The translations under genes were made by a program, and so were the position numbers. The notes below the pieces were generated by a model. It was not told the DNA's origin. It was given only the letters and a program-made list of their open reading frames with translations, and made no database searches. From positions 930,001 to 994,000 of the forward strand of contig JBBELK010000297.1 in assembly GCA_037783545.1 (NCBI GenBank): a stretch of DNA of 64,000 nucleotides. Direction: 5' to 3'. Positions 1 to 10,400 of this stretch are shown here, one piece after another. The stretch is from Henricia sp. BOLD:AAB3569 (Eukaryota > Echinodermata > Asteroidea > Spinulosida > Echinasteridae). Position 1 is the first letter of the stretch, and each line of letters opens with the position of its first letter.

Positions 1-638
1 GGCAGTTGCTCTACCAGCTGAGCTATGAGGCACAGTGGTATACTCCCTCAGGTTTTCCTTAAGACCTCTGACACACCGGGCAGTTGCTCTACCAGCTGAG
101 CTATGAGGCACAGTGGTATACTCGATCAGGCTTTCCCCAAGACCTCTGACACACCAGGCAGTTGCTCTACCAGCTGAGCTATGAGGCACAGTGGTATACT
201 CCCTCAGGTTTTCCTTAAGACCTCTGACACACCGGGCAGTTGCTCTACGAGCTGAGCTATGAGGCACAGTGGTATACTCCCTCAGGTTTCCCTAAGACAT
301 CCGACACATCGGGCAGATGCTCTACCAGCTGAGCTATGAGGCACAGTGGTATACTCGATCAGGCTTTCCCCAAGACCTCTGACACACCAGGCAGTTGCTC
401 TACCAGCTGAGCTATGAGGCACAGTGGTATACTACCTCAGGTTTTCCTTAAGACCTCTGACACACCGGGCAGTTGCTCTACCAGCTGAGCTATGAGGCAC
501 AGTGGTATACTCGATCAGGCTTTCCCCAAGACCTCTGACACACCAGGCAGTTGCTCTACCAGCTGAGCTATGAGGCACAGTGGTATACTCCCTCAGGTTT
601 CCCTAAGACATCCGACACATGGGCAGATGCTCTACCAG
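1..638 (-). repeat. Tandem array of ~78-bp units derived from a tRNA-type SINE head
   Basis: About eight complete units and a partial ninth repeat with a period of 77-78 bp; equivalent bases fall at 3, 81, 159, 237, 314, 392, 470, 548 and 624. Two unit variants mix (one with 'ccctcaggtttt', one with 'cgatcaggcttt'). Read on the minus strand, each unit contains 'tagctcagctggtagagc', which is a pol III A box and tRNA D arm, preceded by 'gtataccactgtgcctca'. The same block heads the dispersed SINE copies at 15140 and 21722. The units lack the B box ('gtttgaatccc') present in those copies. The array continues past the left edge, so its full size is unknown. Confidence 0.9.
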
Positions 639-990
639 GAAGGGATAGTAATAAAGAACAAAAACTCATCCACTTTCGGGAATGTATAGAAATTGTTTCT
701 TTTCAGCATAACTTTATTAAATTACCCGTACAATTTTTTACCATTCATTCAACACAAAAACCATGTACGAATTTTTAAGGTTTCTGGAAGTGTTACTGCA
801 TCTATGTGGCTGAAAATCAACATCATACTTTAGTTACATGAATGTTATGCTGTTCCTGCTTATAAAAGTTTTCCAATCATGTAATCTGTCTTTAAGAATG
901 TTTAAAATGTATTTATTGATTCCCAAGAGGTTGTCCTGTTAACATGTTTTGGTGTTTCACTCGTTCAAAATCTCATATACATGTAATTAA

Positions 991-1133
991 GGAATAAAAG
1001 TTGGTTTGGACAGTCTTAAGCATACGTGTAAATCTGGCCCGAACTGCAAGCAAGGGCCATTATCAGCGTCCAGGCCCCTAGCCAGTTTTAAACATTAACA
1101 TGTTTAAGACTGGTCAAACCCACTTTTATTACC
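991..1133. mobile_element. Foldback MITE with 'ggaataaaag' ends
   Basis: The left arm 'ggaataaaagttggtttgga' and following 'cagtcttaagcat' are matched imperfectly by the right arm 'gtttaagactggtcaaaccc' and 'acttttattacc', making a hairpin of about 140 bp. A related half-copy begins near 28768 ('aaggaatgggtttggccagt'). No coding capacity. Confidence 0.7.
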
Positions 1134-1556
1134 ATTCATAAATATCTTTTTGTGTAAATCAGTAAAACTCACCAAAATTAGCTTGCCGTTTTGCATTGTA
1201 CTTACCCACGTTTGTTCAAACTGCTAGTTCTTTGCATCAAGTTGTGTTTGTTCGACCGCGTAATGCAGGCGTGTTGTACGCGCGTGCACACACGACGGGG
1301 GTACTTATTGTTGTCACATGCACATTTTGCTCTCAGCCAATAGGGATGCGTAAACTGTCTAAGGTATTTATGAATAAAAGTTTCAGAATCGTGACCAAGT
1401 AAAAATACTCTTTATGGGTTACGTTAGCATCGTGTGTGCTACTTTGTAGACGGAACTAGACCTCGCTAATGACCTACTTACGTGAGTGATGGACAGTCAT
1501 ATGCAAATTTGGCCTCGCACTGTTGCTACCATATCTAACGTGTTGTATCCATCCTA

Positions 1557-1676
1557 TAGAGCCTTTGCACGGCGGCCATGACATTGTTACCATGTGCAGG
1601 TGCTTTGTGGTTCTATTGTTGCACATTTAAATAAGAAAACCTGCCCCCTGTCATGGCCGCCGGTACAGAAGCTCTA
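1557..1676. mobile_element. Foldback MITE, 'ggcggccatgac' family
   Basis: Arms 'gcctttgcacggcggccatg' and 'catggccgccggtacagaag' face each other, with 'tagagc'/'gctcta' at the outer ends. Other members are at 62051-62180 and, degraded, at about 57360-57480 and 21635-21665. All share 'ctgccccctgtcatggccgc' or its complement. Confidence 0.75.
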
Positions 1677-2659
1677 TCGCCAGTACAATGCAGTGCGTGC
1701 TCGCTGTACGTACAAACTACATGTGCACTATACTCGTTAGAGTTTCAAATCGAAATGAATAAATCATCAGCGCATCTGATCTTGATCGGCTTCCCAGGGG
1801 AATATTGGCTTAAAACAAAGAAAGTTAAGCAGCCCACAGAACAAATGTGACCGACTCTGGCAAAACCCGACGCTTCTCCCATTACGTGATATGGGCCCAC
1901 AACCTTAAAAAATGGCCTCTGGGACCAACTTGAAATTTTGGCAGAATCAACATCGGGATACATTCAAGATTTGTTTTGTTGTTTGAACTGTCTCAAAATT
2001 CCTCATATTATTGACAAAAAATTAAATAATCAACTAGTTTGTAAAACTTTTAAGACCAATAGCTCCATTTCACTTTTTCTGATCTGTCATACTTTAATTG
2101 GTCATAACTTTGCAAAAAATTATCAGAATTTCCTCAAACATGTTTTAAAAGATAACTTTTTGTATGCACACTAAGCTGATACCAAAACTTGAATTTTCAT
2201 CACAAGTAAGAATTTTGTCAAAGTCTGGTAAAAATATAAACAAATACACAACGAATCGTTAAAACTACGACATCAAACAAATGTAGTGGATGGCTAAATA
2301 TACCCACTGATTTATGCTGCTTTATCTCAAAAGCCCACTAATTTTGAATGCAATGTAGCTTGTCTTTGAGTATAACCAAGAAGTGCATACCACTGTCAAA
2401 AGCTTTTTTGAAATATAGCGGACACAACAGGATGCACTTTCACTTGGAATTCGGAGTAAATGCAAAATATAACTGCATTCTTCACTAATTCCAGACATAC
2501 CAACATTTACGTTTCAGGCGTAGTTTGTACAATTGTTTTAGCCAATGACGATCAGTATTGTGGCATAATTCTATAATGCATAGCTTCAAATAGGGCTAGG
2601 GTGTAAGTTATTAAATTTCGTGTCCAAAGCGGGTGCCCTGTGGCAAATTACAATGTTGT

Positions 2660-2809
2660 AATAGACCATATCGAATAGCCATTATCTTTTGGGGCAGTTT
2701 TTTTGTTCCTCGAGAACATGCATGGTTGCACATATTGTGCTTACATTGTTGAACAGTTTAAGTAACAAAAGGTGCCCCACAAGATGGCAGCTATTCGATA
2801 CGGTCTATT
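2660..2809. mobile_element. Foldback MITE, 'aatagaccatatcgaatagc' ends
   Basis: The left end 'aatagaccatatcgaatagc' is mirrored by 'gctattcgatacggtctatt' at the right end, with one mismatch in 20 bases, about 150 bp in total. No other full copy was noticed in the window. Confidence 0.75.
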
Positions 2810-3907
2810 CCATCTAAATTAATGAGGTTTTAAAGATTTTTTACAAATGTGTATCCCTATAAAATTGCATCCTGTTTTGCCATACCTCAAAAGGCTAACT
2901 CATTGTTACATGCTGCACCAAGAGAATGTAAACTCTGCAAAATATGGGGACTATACCCAGCATGATATGTGACAAAGGGACTCCCCCTAAAAATAATTCC
3001 TTGGATGTTTGAGAACAATGAAGGGCGGTACCCTCTGTCACATCATGCTGCATATGAAGAGGACCGCACAGAAGTATCCATTCTTTTATGGCATGGTTAT
3101 AATAGATTATATCATCGCCCATAATTTAGTACTATCTGCTGTTAGTGTTACAGACAACTGCATTGTTAGTATTGATATTCCAGTCGACATTATGCCACCT
3201 GCAGCCAATTACACAAAATCTTATGCACTGCGATAATTACACGCAAGCTATGGGGCATATGCCATTTGCACAAGCTATCCACTTGTTCCTGAAATCGGCT
3301 GCTGGTTATAGATTTTAGAAAATATTGCCACATTGTCCTAGTTCCAATTTGTAAACGTGTTGCATTGCTTTCAGACAAGCCTAATATACATGTATCTTGT
3401 GGATATGAATAAATTCGTATTAAAGATAAATGTTCACTGTGCCAGGTTCTTCATTTCAATGCGCATTAAGATCAAGGAGGCTGTGAGATGTACATGTAAC
3501 ATACTTTATCGGTCATGTACATGTATGAACACCTCTTGTGGCAAGGCCGACTGTAGCTCCCCGAGCTCCTGCACTTAATCTAGGGCCGTTTTTGTGACGC
3601 TCGTCTCATCCCACATAAGATTAATCAGGATGAAAACTTCTTCTATTTCATTATTTTAAGAATCACTAACTTTGTTCAATTAGGTCTACTTTGACCTGTA
3701 AAAAAAACAGTCGAGAGCGATTCCAAAGTGATTGGTCGATCACACAGTGCCTCGTTATCCACAAGATCACTGTATTCAACAAACCTCTGATCAAAAATTG
3801 ATATTTTAAGAAAAAAATTACCTTTTTAGGAGAGCATAATAAAACTAAAACTACAAAATTGAGGAATTGTTTTCTCTGAAGTGTTCCTAATGCTCCCCGT
3901 ACATGTA

Positions 3908-4071
3908 CAGTAAACTCTCATTATAGCGCTCTTCAATTCAAGGGACCCAAATAATTTGAGCTTTATATCCAGAGAGCGCGATAACCAGTGCATACACAAT
4001 GCAGAGAATAATGGCTGGGACTTAGAAAAAGGAGCTTTATATCAGGGGGTGTTATAACGAGAGTTTACTGT
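3908..4071. mobile_element. Small MITE with mariner/Tigger-like terminal repeats
   Basis: The ends 'cagtaaactctcattatagc' and 'ttataacgagagtttactgt' form imperfect terminal inverted repeats around about 120 bp of AT-rich DNA ('gctttatat' occurs on both inner sides). The CAGTAAACTCTCRTTATA start resembles pogo/Tigger-type ends. The flanking 'ta' would fit a TA target duplication but is too short to prove it. Confidence 0.65.
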
Positions 4072-4522
4072 AGTACGTTTACACAAACACATGCGGTATA
4101 TTGCATAATGAGGTCTTTGCATTCTACAATGTACATTAGGCTTGGGCAATTCCGGATTTTCCCAGTGATAACTTAACGATTCCAGAAATTACCTTCCGCA
4201 GCCAAAATACTCTATTTCTGCCAGAGTATTCAGCCTCTGATATTTTCCACATATAAGGAATGTGCGTGCGGCACAGGCTGGCAACATCTTTTGGACGTTT
4301 AGTGCCCGTCGCATGCCGATAATTGGGTCTTCATCTGCACAATATGTTGTATCGCTAATGTGTTTGTAGTTAATGGAATCGCGATTCATTTTTGGAAACA
4401 GAGTCGACTCCGAAAATACTGGTGTCGTCCCAAGCCTCATGTACAAATGAAATTTTGTGATGCACTGGATGCCTAATTATAAATTTAAATACTGCACATT
4501 TCCAGTGCTCAAATTGCTTGAG

Positions 4523-6060
4523 CTATTTTAGTTTCTTCATCTTAGTTGTCTTCTCTTTCTTCTTGGTCGCTGATGAGCTGCCCCCAAACGCCCACGCTGC
4601 CATCTCAGACAAGTCCATCATATCCGTCTTGGGGTTCATGATGTTCATATTACGCATCTCCTGCAAAGAGAAAATCATGTTGTCAACATTTTCACAGTTC
4701 TACAGAGAGTATTATTCAAGACCCCCTCCCTCCCCCCGAAATACTACTTATCAACATTTTGTGCGTGTCACTGTGACTACCATGAAATGTCAACATTTTA
4801 CAGTGCATGTATATAAAGTCCTACGCGGCCCTCGACTCTCTTGTTTACCTTCTGTATCTCTGGGTCTTGTGTGTTGATTAGTTTAGGTAAAACAACAATG
4901 AAGATAAGAGGCAGAACCATCATCAGAACCTGCGGCAACCAACAAAAGACAAAAACATACATGTAAAACAGAGCTAAAACCTGCTAAAACTTTGAAATCA
5001 ATTATTTTGGTACCATCCATAAGGTATTTTTGAATAAAGTTTCAATTCACCAAAATCTGGAGGTGTAATGTACATGGGTAGCGAGTTGACATGGAATGAC
5101 CCATTATTGCACCTGTTTTATCAGCATTTGAAGCATTTTTTTAAGGTAAAGTGCACAAATATTGAAATAATTTTTGACCTCATGTGACTCACTGCCATAC
5201 AGACAGAGAGTTTACCAAGTCTACTCACCATTGGATTTTTCAGCATGTCCGTTATCCTAAATTCCTCACGCTTCTGAAAGTACATGGTATGTTGCTTGGA
5301 CTTGAAACGCAGTGGATACGGCATAGCGACGACAGCATTACTCTGTATGTGATTCACCCGCCGTGCTCGCATTTTGCCTTTGGCTGTGATATCTACTCTA
5401 GCTGGGTCAAAGACATAGGTTGGGTTGGCCACCTCGACCACATAGGAGCCTGAAGGAACGCCGCTCACTTTGAATGCACCATCTGCCCTAAAATGGAAAC
5501 AACACAAGAGGGTAAAACAAAAAGTTGAGAAGTTGATCAGATTTTTTTTCTGTAAAAATGACTCGTCAAGCATTGGAAAACACCAGTCCAGTGTTTCGAG
5601 GTATTTTCCGTTTTTTTCCGGTATGTTTTTGGGTGTCTTCTGACTTCTGGTATGTTTTGGGGTGTTTTCTGGTATTTTTCAGTGTTTTCTGCCATTTTCC
5701 AGTATATTTCGGGGGTGTTTTTCGGTGTTTTTTCAATGCTTTTCATGTTTTCTGGTGTGTTTCTGGTGTTTTCCGGTGTTTTTCGGTATTTTTGGGGTGT
5801 TTTCTGGTGTGTTTTCCGGTAAATAGTACTGCAGTAACGCCTAATTTATTCGGTTACACTGTAGCGTACCTTAGGAATCCCACATACTGCCCACCATCAA
5901 CCAAAATCCGTGTATGTGGTATCCAATCAGATGCTTTAACACCGGTCACCAACACCTTGCCCTCAATCACAAAGGTATCGTCCAGTTTTTCGTCTTCGCT
6001 TTCCTCCATTAAACTGGGCGATATGCACATCATAAACAGAAATGGTAACGTCAGCCTCAT
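4523..6060 (-). CDS. EMC7: ER membrane protein complex subunit 7, complete, 4 exons
   Basis: EMC7 is a subunit of the ER membrane complex, which inserts tail-anchored and multipass proteins into the ER membrane. Coding exons on the minus strand are 6060-5870, 5487-5229, 4929-4849 and 4660-4523. All junctions are GT-AG and in phase (2, 0, 0), giving 222 residues. The start at 6060 begins a hydrophobic signal peptide ([12 protein letters not shown]). Exons 1-2 encode the lumenal beta-sandwich domain (residues about 25-140), including '[17 protein letters not shown]' and '[12 protein letters not shown]', which are hallmarks of the family. Exon 3 (151-177) is the single membrane span '[15 protein letters not shown]'. 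Exon 4 is the cytosolic tail, ending in a lysine-rich stretch. A frame upstream of the ATG is open to about 6102 but has only a TTG. The gene is divergent from TRAP1. Transposon-derived sequence fills intron 3 and a minisatellite fills part of intron 1. No defect is seen. Confidence 0.95.
4682..4838. mobile_element. MITE filling EMC7 intron 3, 'gtcaacattttcacagttct' family
   Basis: This sequence recurs with changes at 22145-22200 (fragment), 25330-25490 (reverse orientation) and 59326-59560 (reverse orientation). Shared blocks are 'gtcaacattttcacagttct', 'cgaaatactact' and 'atgtcaacattttacagtgc'. It begins about 20 bp left of exon 4's acceptor side and reaches to within about 10 bp of the exon 3 donor, so it makes up nearly the whole 188-bp intron. 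Confidence 0.75.
5575..5820. repeat. Degenerate T/G-rich minisatellite in EMC7 intron 1
   Basis: About 240 bp of loosely repeated 'ttttccggtgtt', 'ttttctggtattt' and 'tttcggtgtttt' units of 13-15 bp. One strand is almost pure T, G and some C. Both strands happen to be open in one frame, giving low-complexity reading frames that I do not consider genes. Confidence 0.85.
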
Positions 6061-7451
6061 GGTGCAAAATTTGTCGATTACGTAACTACTACAAGAAACC
6101 AAGTAAAAGTACTAGTTTAATTGGTTTGCGGTACTTTGTTGTTAGCTTTTATCTGAAAAATCCCTGTTATACAGTACACCCAGGTTCGCAGTCGTGTCTT
6201 GTGCAAGACCGGACTGCGCTATTTGTACGGCTCCCGGGAATGCTCAAATGCCAGATAGAAAGTTAGGCAAGAATCATTTGCAAGAGAGTCGCGTTTTTTA
6301 AGTGATTTTGTAATTTGTAGTTTTTTCACTATCGTAAAAGACAAAAAATCCTCATTATTTTTCTAATAATTAATAAAGGACACCCTCAAGTGCCCAAAAA
6401 TTTGGTATGGGAATATCTCCGCCCGATTAATACATGTATATTGAGAGCCGTATAAATTACATGACAATAAGTACATTAATTAAAAAGAAAAACATATTTA
6501 CAAGTAAACGAAATAAGTTAAATGAGGATTAACCAGAGAAGACTGTAAATACAATACAAGTTATTATGGGAACTTGGATAAAATAATCTTTATAACTTTT
6601 GCAAGGTTATACAGTTGATGGGAGCTGGTTATGTTAAACAGTAAACCCAATTTCTCTTTGTTATGATAGATGACAAGTTAGGCAGAAATATTTCATATCA
6701 CACCATGTCAAGGATGCCGCGCTTTTCAATCGTAAAATACTATTTTAAAAAATAATTTAAAAAGTATTCCCCAATATTTTTCTACTAATGAATAAAGAAC
6801 ACCCTCAAGTTTATTTTATAAGCGCCCGAAAAGTATGGGAATTCTCACAGCCAAATTAATTTATATTCTAGGTGATTTTTTAGGGATATTCGATACAAAT
6901 TACTACCACAGAAGACCCTTGCCTGTCGCTAACTGAAATATTTCATCAACAGCTGAAATTTGTGTACCTGTTGGAAAATGAATGTATCGAATTTTGCCAA
7001 AAATGGCGAAGACAAAATCGGTAGGTTAATTAGCATGCGGTTTGGTTTACTAGTGCTTAAACAGTTTTATGAAATGGGGAGAGGGCTGCTAACATTTTTT
7101 TTATGAAATTGGCCCTGCTTGTTTGGCTCTTTTTAGCAAATTACCAGCCTTCCCATGCTTCAAAAGTACTTCAACAAAGTAGATTACATAGTTACGTATA
7201 CATGTACTCAAGTAAAATTATGGTGAAAAAATATGATCTGCAATGGTCACGCGTCCTTTAAGAAAAATTTGAAAAGCCTAACTTTCAATCTAGCATTCGA
7301 GCATTTCAGAGAGCCGTACAAATAGCGCCCGCCCGAATTTCGTGCTAGGTTTAGCCTAAACTGGTCCCCTGTCCATGTGCGCTAACGAAGGGGAAATAAA
7401 TATGAGGACAGGGAACCAGTCTAGGTTCAGCCGGTGCATGCTCGCGACAAA
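6061..7451. promoter_or_regulatory. Divergent EMC7/TRAP1 intergenic region containing an inverted-repeat element
   Basis: The two start codons face away from each other across 1.39 kb, so both promoters must lie here. Most of it (6217-7328) is the inverted-repeat element listed next. That leaves about 155 bp next to EMC7 and about 120 bp next to TRAP1. The TRAP1-proximal part (7330-7451) is less AT-rich and leads into 'gacaaaATGGCGACC', a good vertebrate-like start context. I see no clear TATA box. Confidence 0.5.
6217..7328. mobile_element. 1.1-kb element with ~53-bp terminal inverted repeats
   Basis: The left end, starting 'gcgctatttgtacggctc' and running to 6268, is the near-complement of the right end at 7276-7328, which finishes 'gagccgtacaaatagcgc'. 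Inside, a block with 'gaataaagaacaccctcaag' near 6790 repeats an earlier 'taataaaggacaccctcaag' near 6370, so the interior contains an old direct duplication. No transposase reading frame is visible. It is probably a non-autonomous DNA transposon. Confidence 0.75.
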
Positions 7452-10400
7452 ATGGCGACCTCCGCAAGACAAGGCACGCGTGTAGTTTTAAAACGAGTTC
7501 TTCCTTTTATCATCCGTAACGAAAGTTGCAACAGAGAATTATTGCGTCCTTCCAGTCTCATCAGTACTGCTGCCAATGGTATACTAGTTTTACTACGCTA
7601 GGACCCAGGCCTACTGGAAAAATTGCCTGGTGGCGATGGGGCGAAGTGGCCTACAAACGAAGACGAAGTGGCGATGGGGCGAAGTCACTTCGCCCCATAG
7701 ACCATAATTCGCCAATCGCGTTTCACCAACAGAGGGCGCTCTTCTGCAAAGCACTATGGGAATTATCAGGGGTTAAACTATTCGCCGCAACTTTAAATTT
7801 GGCTTATGCTATGTATGCCTACAACTTTTTTATCGGCTAAAGTTTCACTTTCACAAAGAAAAAAGAAGTAGGCCTAGGCCTTTTTTTTATCAATATTAAT
7901 GATGCCAATTTTGCAGGAAATATGACGCCAATTTTGCAGGAAATAAAAAATGTCTAATGTATTGAGTGATGTTTGTGTACGGAGCTGATCAATTATTAAT
8001 CGATAATAGACCTGTTCGGGGTTTTTCGCACACAATAGAATTAGCATACTCATGACTGGTAAGCGGACCTTTGACATGTATAGCTTGGTTCCCGAGTAGA
8101 TGGCATTCCGCAATAAGCGATAGGATTAGGGACCGGTCCATAGTATGTCAAAGGTCTGCTGTACCAAAAATAAATGAGTATGCTAATTCCATTGTGTGCG
8201 AAAAACCCCGAACAGGTCTATACCCGGCCACACACTTGCGTTAGTAAGCTTCTGACGCCTTTCCCTCCTAATTTTGCGTTTTTATCATCAAACTAACATT
8301 TGTATGTCATAACAAGGAAAATCCTGGGTGTCCGTGCACAGTAATTTTGCCCCCTTTGAAAAGTGTGTCACAGCATAGAGCTTTTACTGTAGCGTAGAGA
8401 GGATTTATGCTTCTCTGTGTGGTTTTAACAATCCATGTTTTCTCAAATGGAAAGTACTCGAAGGAGGTGTTGTTGCAGGCCTAGTCAGAGGGAAAATAAA
8501 CTATCTTTATAATTCTCCAAATTCCTAAAGGTGCACTTACACCTTGGACACAAAGAACGTTTCAGTCTTTCTACCGCTGCCTGAGCGTGTCATGCCGAGT
8601 CTGTGGTGAAACATCCGACCAACCGGCAGAAGAAACTCAGGATCTGCACAATATCATTCAAGATGCAGAAACAGTCACAGGTAAATAAGTACATGGCTCG
8701 AATTTTGTAATTATTTTTATATTTTGTTTATTTAATAGGTTGAATGAACTTCAATTCGCAGCCCGTAGGCTGAATTGCATGAAGCTTTTAAGTATACAAG
8801 TATCTTCCACCTAAACATCGAGATACATAAGTGAGTGGCACCATTGGCAGCCGACGACCAGAGACACAGGGGAATCCCTGTACTCTTCACGAAAGAGTGC
8901 TCTGGGATCTAAGTGCATTACACAACACACTGGACCAACGGCTTTGCATTCCTCCTGAAGGACGGAGCAAGTGTGTTTAAGTGCCTTGCTCACAACCCCA
9001 AGTTTTCACCAGAGTATTGCGAGTCAGTGACCCAAACCACTCGGCCACGGTTTCCCAATCATTATGTGGAATGGTTGGAAATGCCACTGGTTAATATATA
9101 TATTGTATAAAACTATTTGACCAGAAAAACTTAAATGGAAGGTACAAGTGGTTCAGACTTTCCAATGCAATGATTCCACTCCATTTTTTACAATGTGAAA
9201 GAAACTCATGTGAGACGCAGTAGACCCCTGACTTCCGTGGTCTTATGGCTGTGTTGTTCGTGCAGTATAGCTACGGTATCAGCCTAAATAGGACGGCAGG
9301 TTCACACAATTTCTTGAAACCGTGGACACAGGTTTTTTATTGTTTCCTCAGAACATACAATGTGGATGAGGTGTGTAGAGAAAAGTATTGGATACTTGCA
9401 CATATGTATAAAATAAATTCTCTGTTTTATATATTGTTTGTTCACTTCATTTTTGCAGGTACATCAGAAAAACATGAGTTTCAAGCTGAGACCCGAATGC
9501 TACTGGATATTGTTGCCAAGTCTCTGTACTCAGAAAATGAGGTAAGGTATTTATATTACAAATACCGCATGTATTTGGTTTGAGAGCACGTGTGGTCAGT
9601 GGGTTTGTTCAATGTATACGGAAAAAATACTGAAAAGCAAATAAAGAGTTTAATAAAAAATTCTTCTGTAATTAAGTTGACATCGAAAAAGAACGGGGTG
9701 AGATTCGACAGCCGAATAGCCTTTGATATCTGATTAACATTTGTTATTAATATATTCTCAGCCCATGTTGGTTATTCATACTGTGCTAATTATTCACTTC
9801 GTTGCGCTCATTCATTCATGAGCAGGCATGCTTTACGAACCAGGGCGCATGCGCCCATGAACCTGATTGGCTTGCGTTGTTACATATTCAACACAACGCA
9901 CACAGTCTGCAATATGATAATGAGAAATTTTGCTACCTGAACGGTAGCAGTTTATCAGTTAACGAATCTCGCCCCGTTCTCGTCGCATGGTGGTGATCTC
10001 ATGCGCGTTCACAATACACACGCAGCTGCGAAGCCTTGGACAAAGGCTACTTCACATCCTGTACATTTTTTATTTTTTTTATTTCGATATCCAACAGCAG
10101 AGATCTGCCATTTACAGGTATCATGAAAAAATAAACTAACTTACAGATAAAAATTGAAACAAATACTCTATTAAAAGGACAAAAAAATAAATACAAATTA
10201 CATATAAATTTAAATAAATAAATAAATAAATAAATATGCATATGTACTTAGTTAAATTGAAATGATGCGGTTTTATGTTACTGCAGGTCTTCATTAGAGA
10301 ACTGATCTCTAACGCCAGCGATGCCCTAGAGAAGTTACGTTATCTATCGCTGAGCTCGGGGTCAGAGGTCAGTGGGGATCTTCCCTTAGAGATCCACATA

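Larger units (their letters stand above)
641..4522. other. Gene-free stretch left of EMC7, repeats only
   Basis: No reading frame here resembles a known protein or can be joined into exons. Four foldback elements are listed separately (991-1133, 1557-1676, 2660-2809, 3908-4071). The rest is AT-rich unique-looking sequence. The 3' UTR of EMC7 (minus strand) should lie just left of 4523, but I could not choose a poly(A) signal. Confidence 0.6.

Noticed and set aside
5558..6085. 175-codon plus-strand reading frame over EMC7 exon 1 and intron 1
   Set aside because: Composed of the T/G minisatellite and the antisense of EMC7 exon 1; low complexity, no family.
7590..7730. Start of a protein frame after TRAP1 exon 1
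   Set aside because: The 'ggcgatggggcgaagtggcc' repeats produce an open frame, but the exon 1 donor at 7579 and the phase of exon 2 show this is intron.
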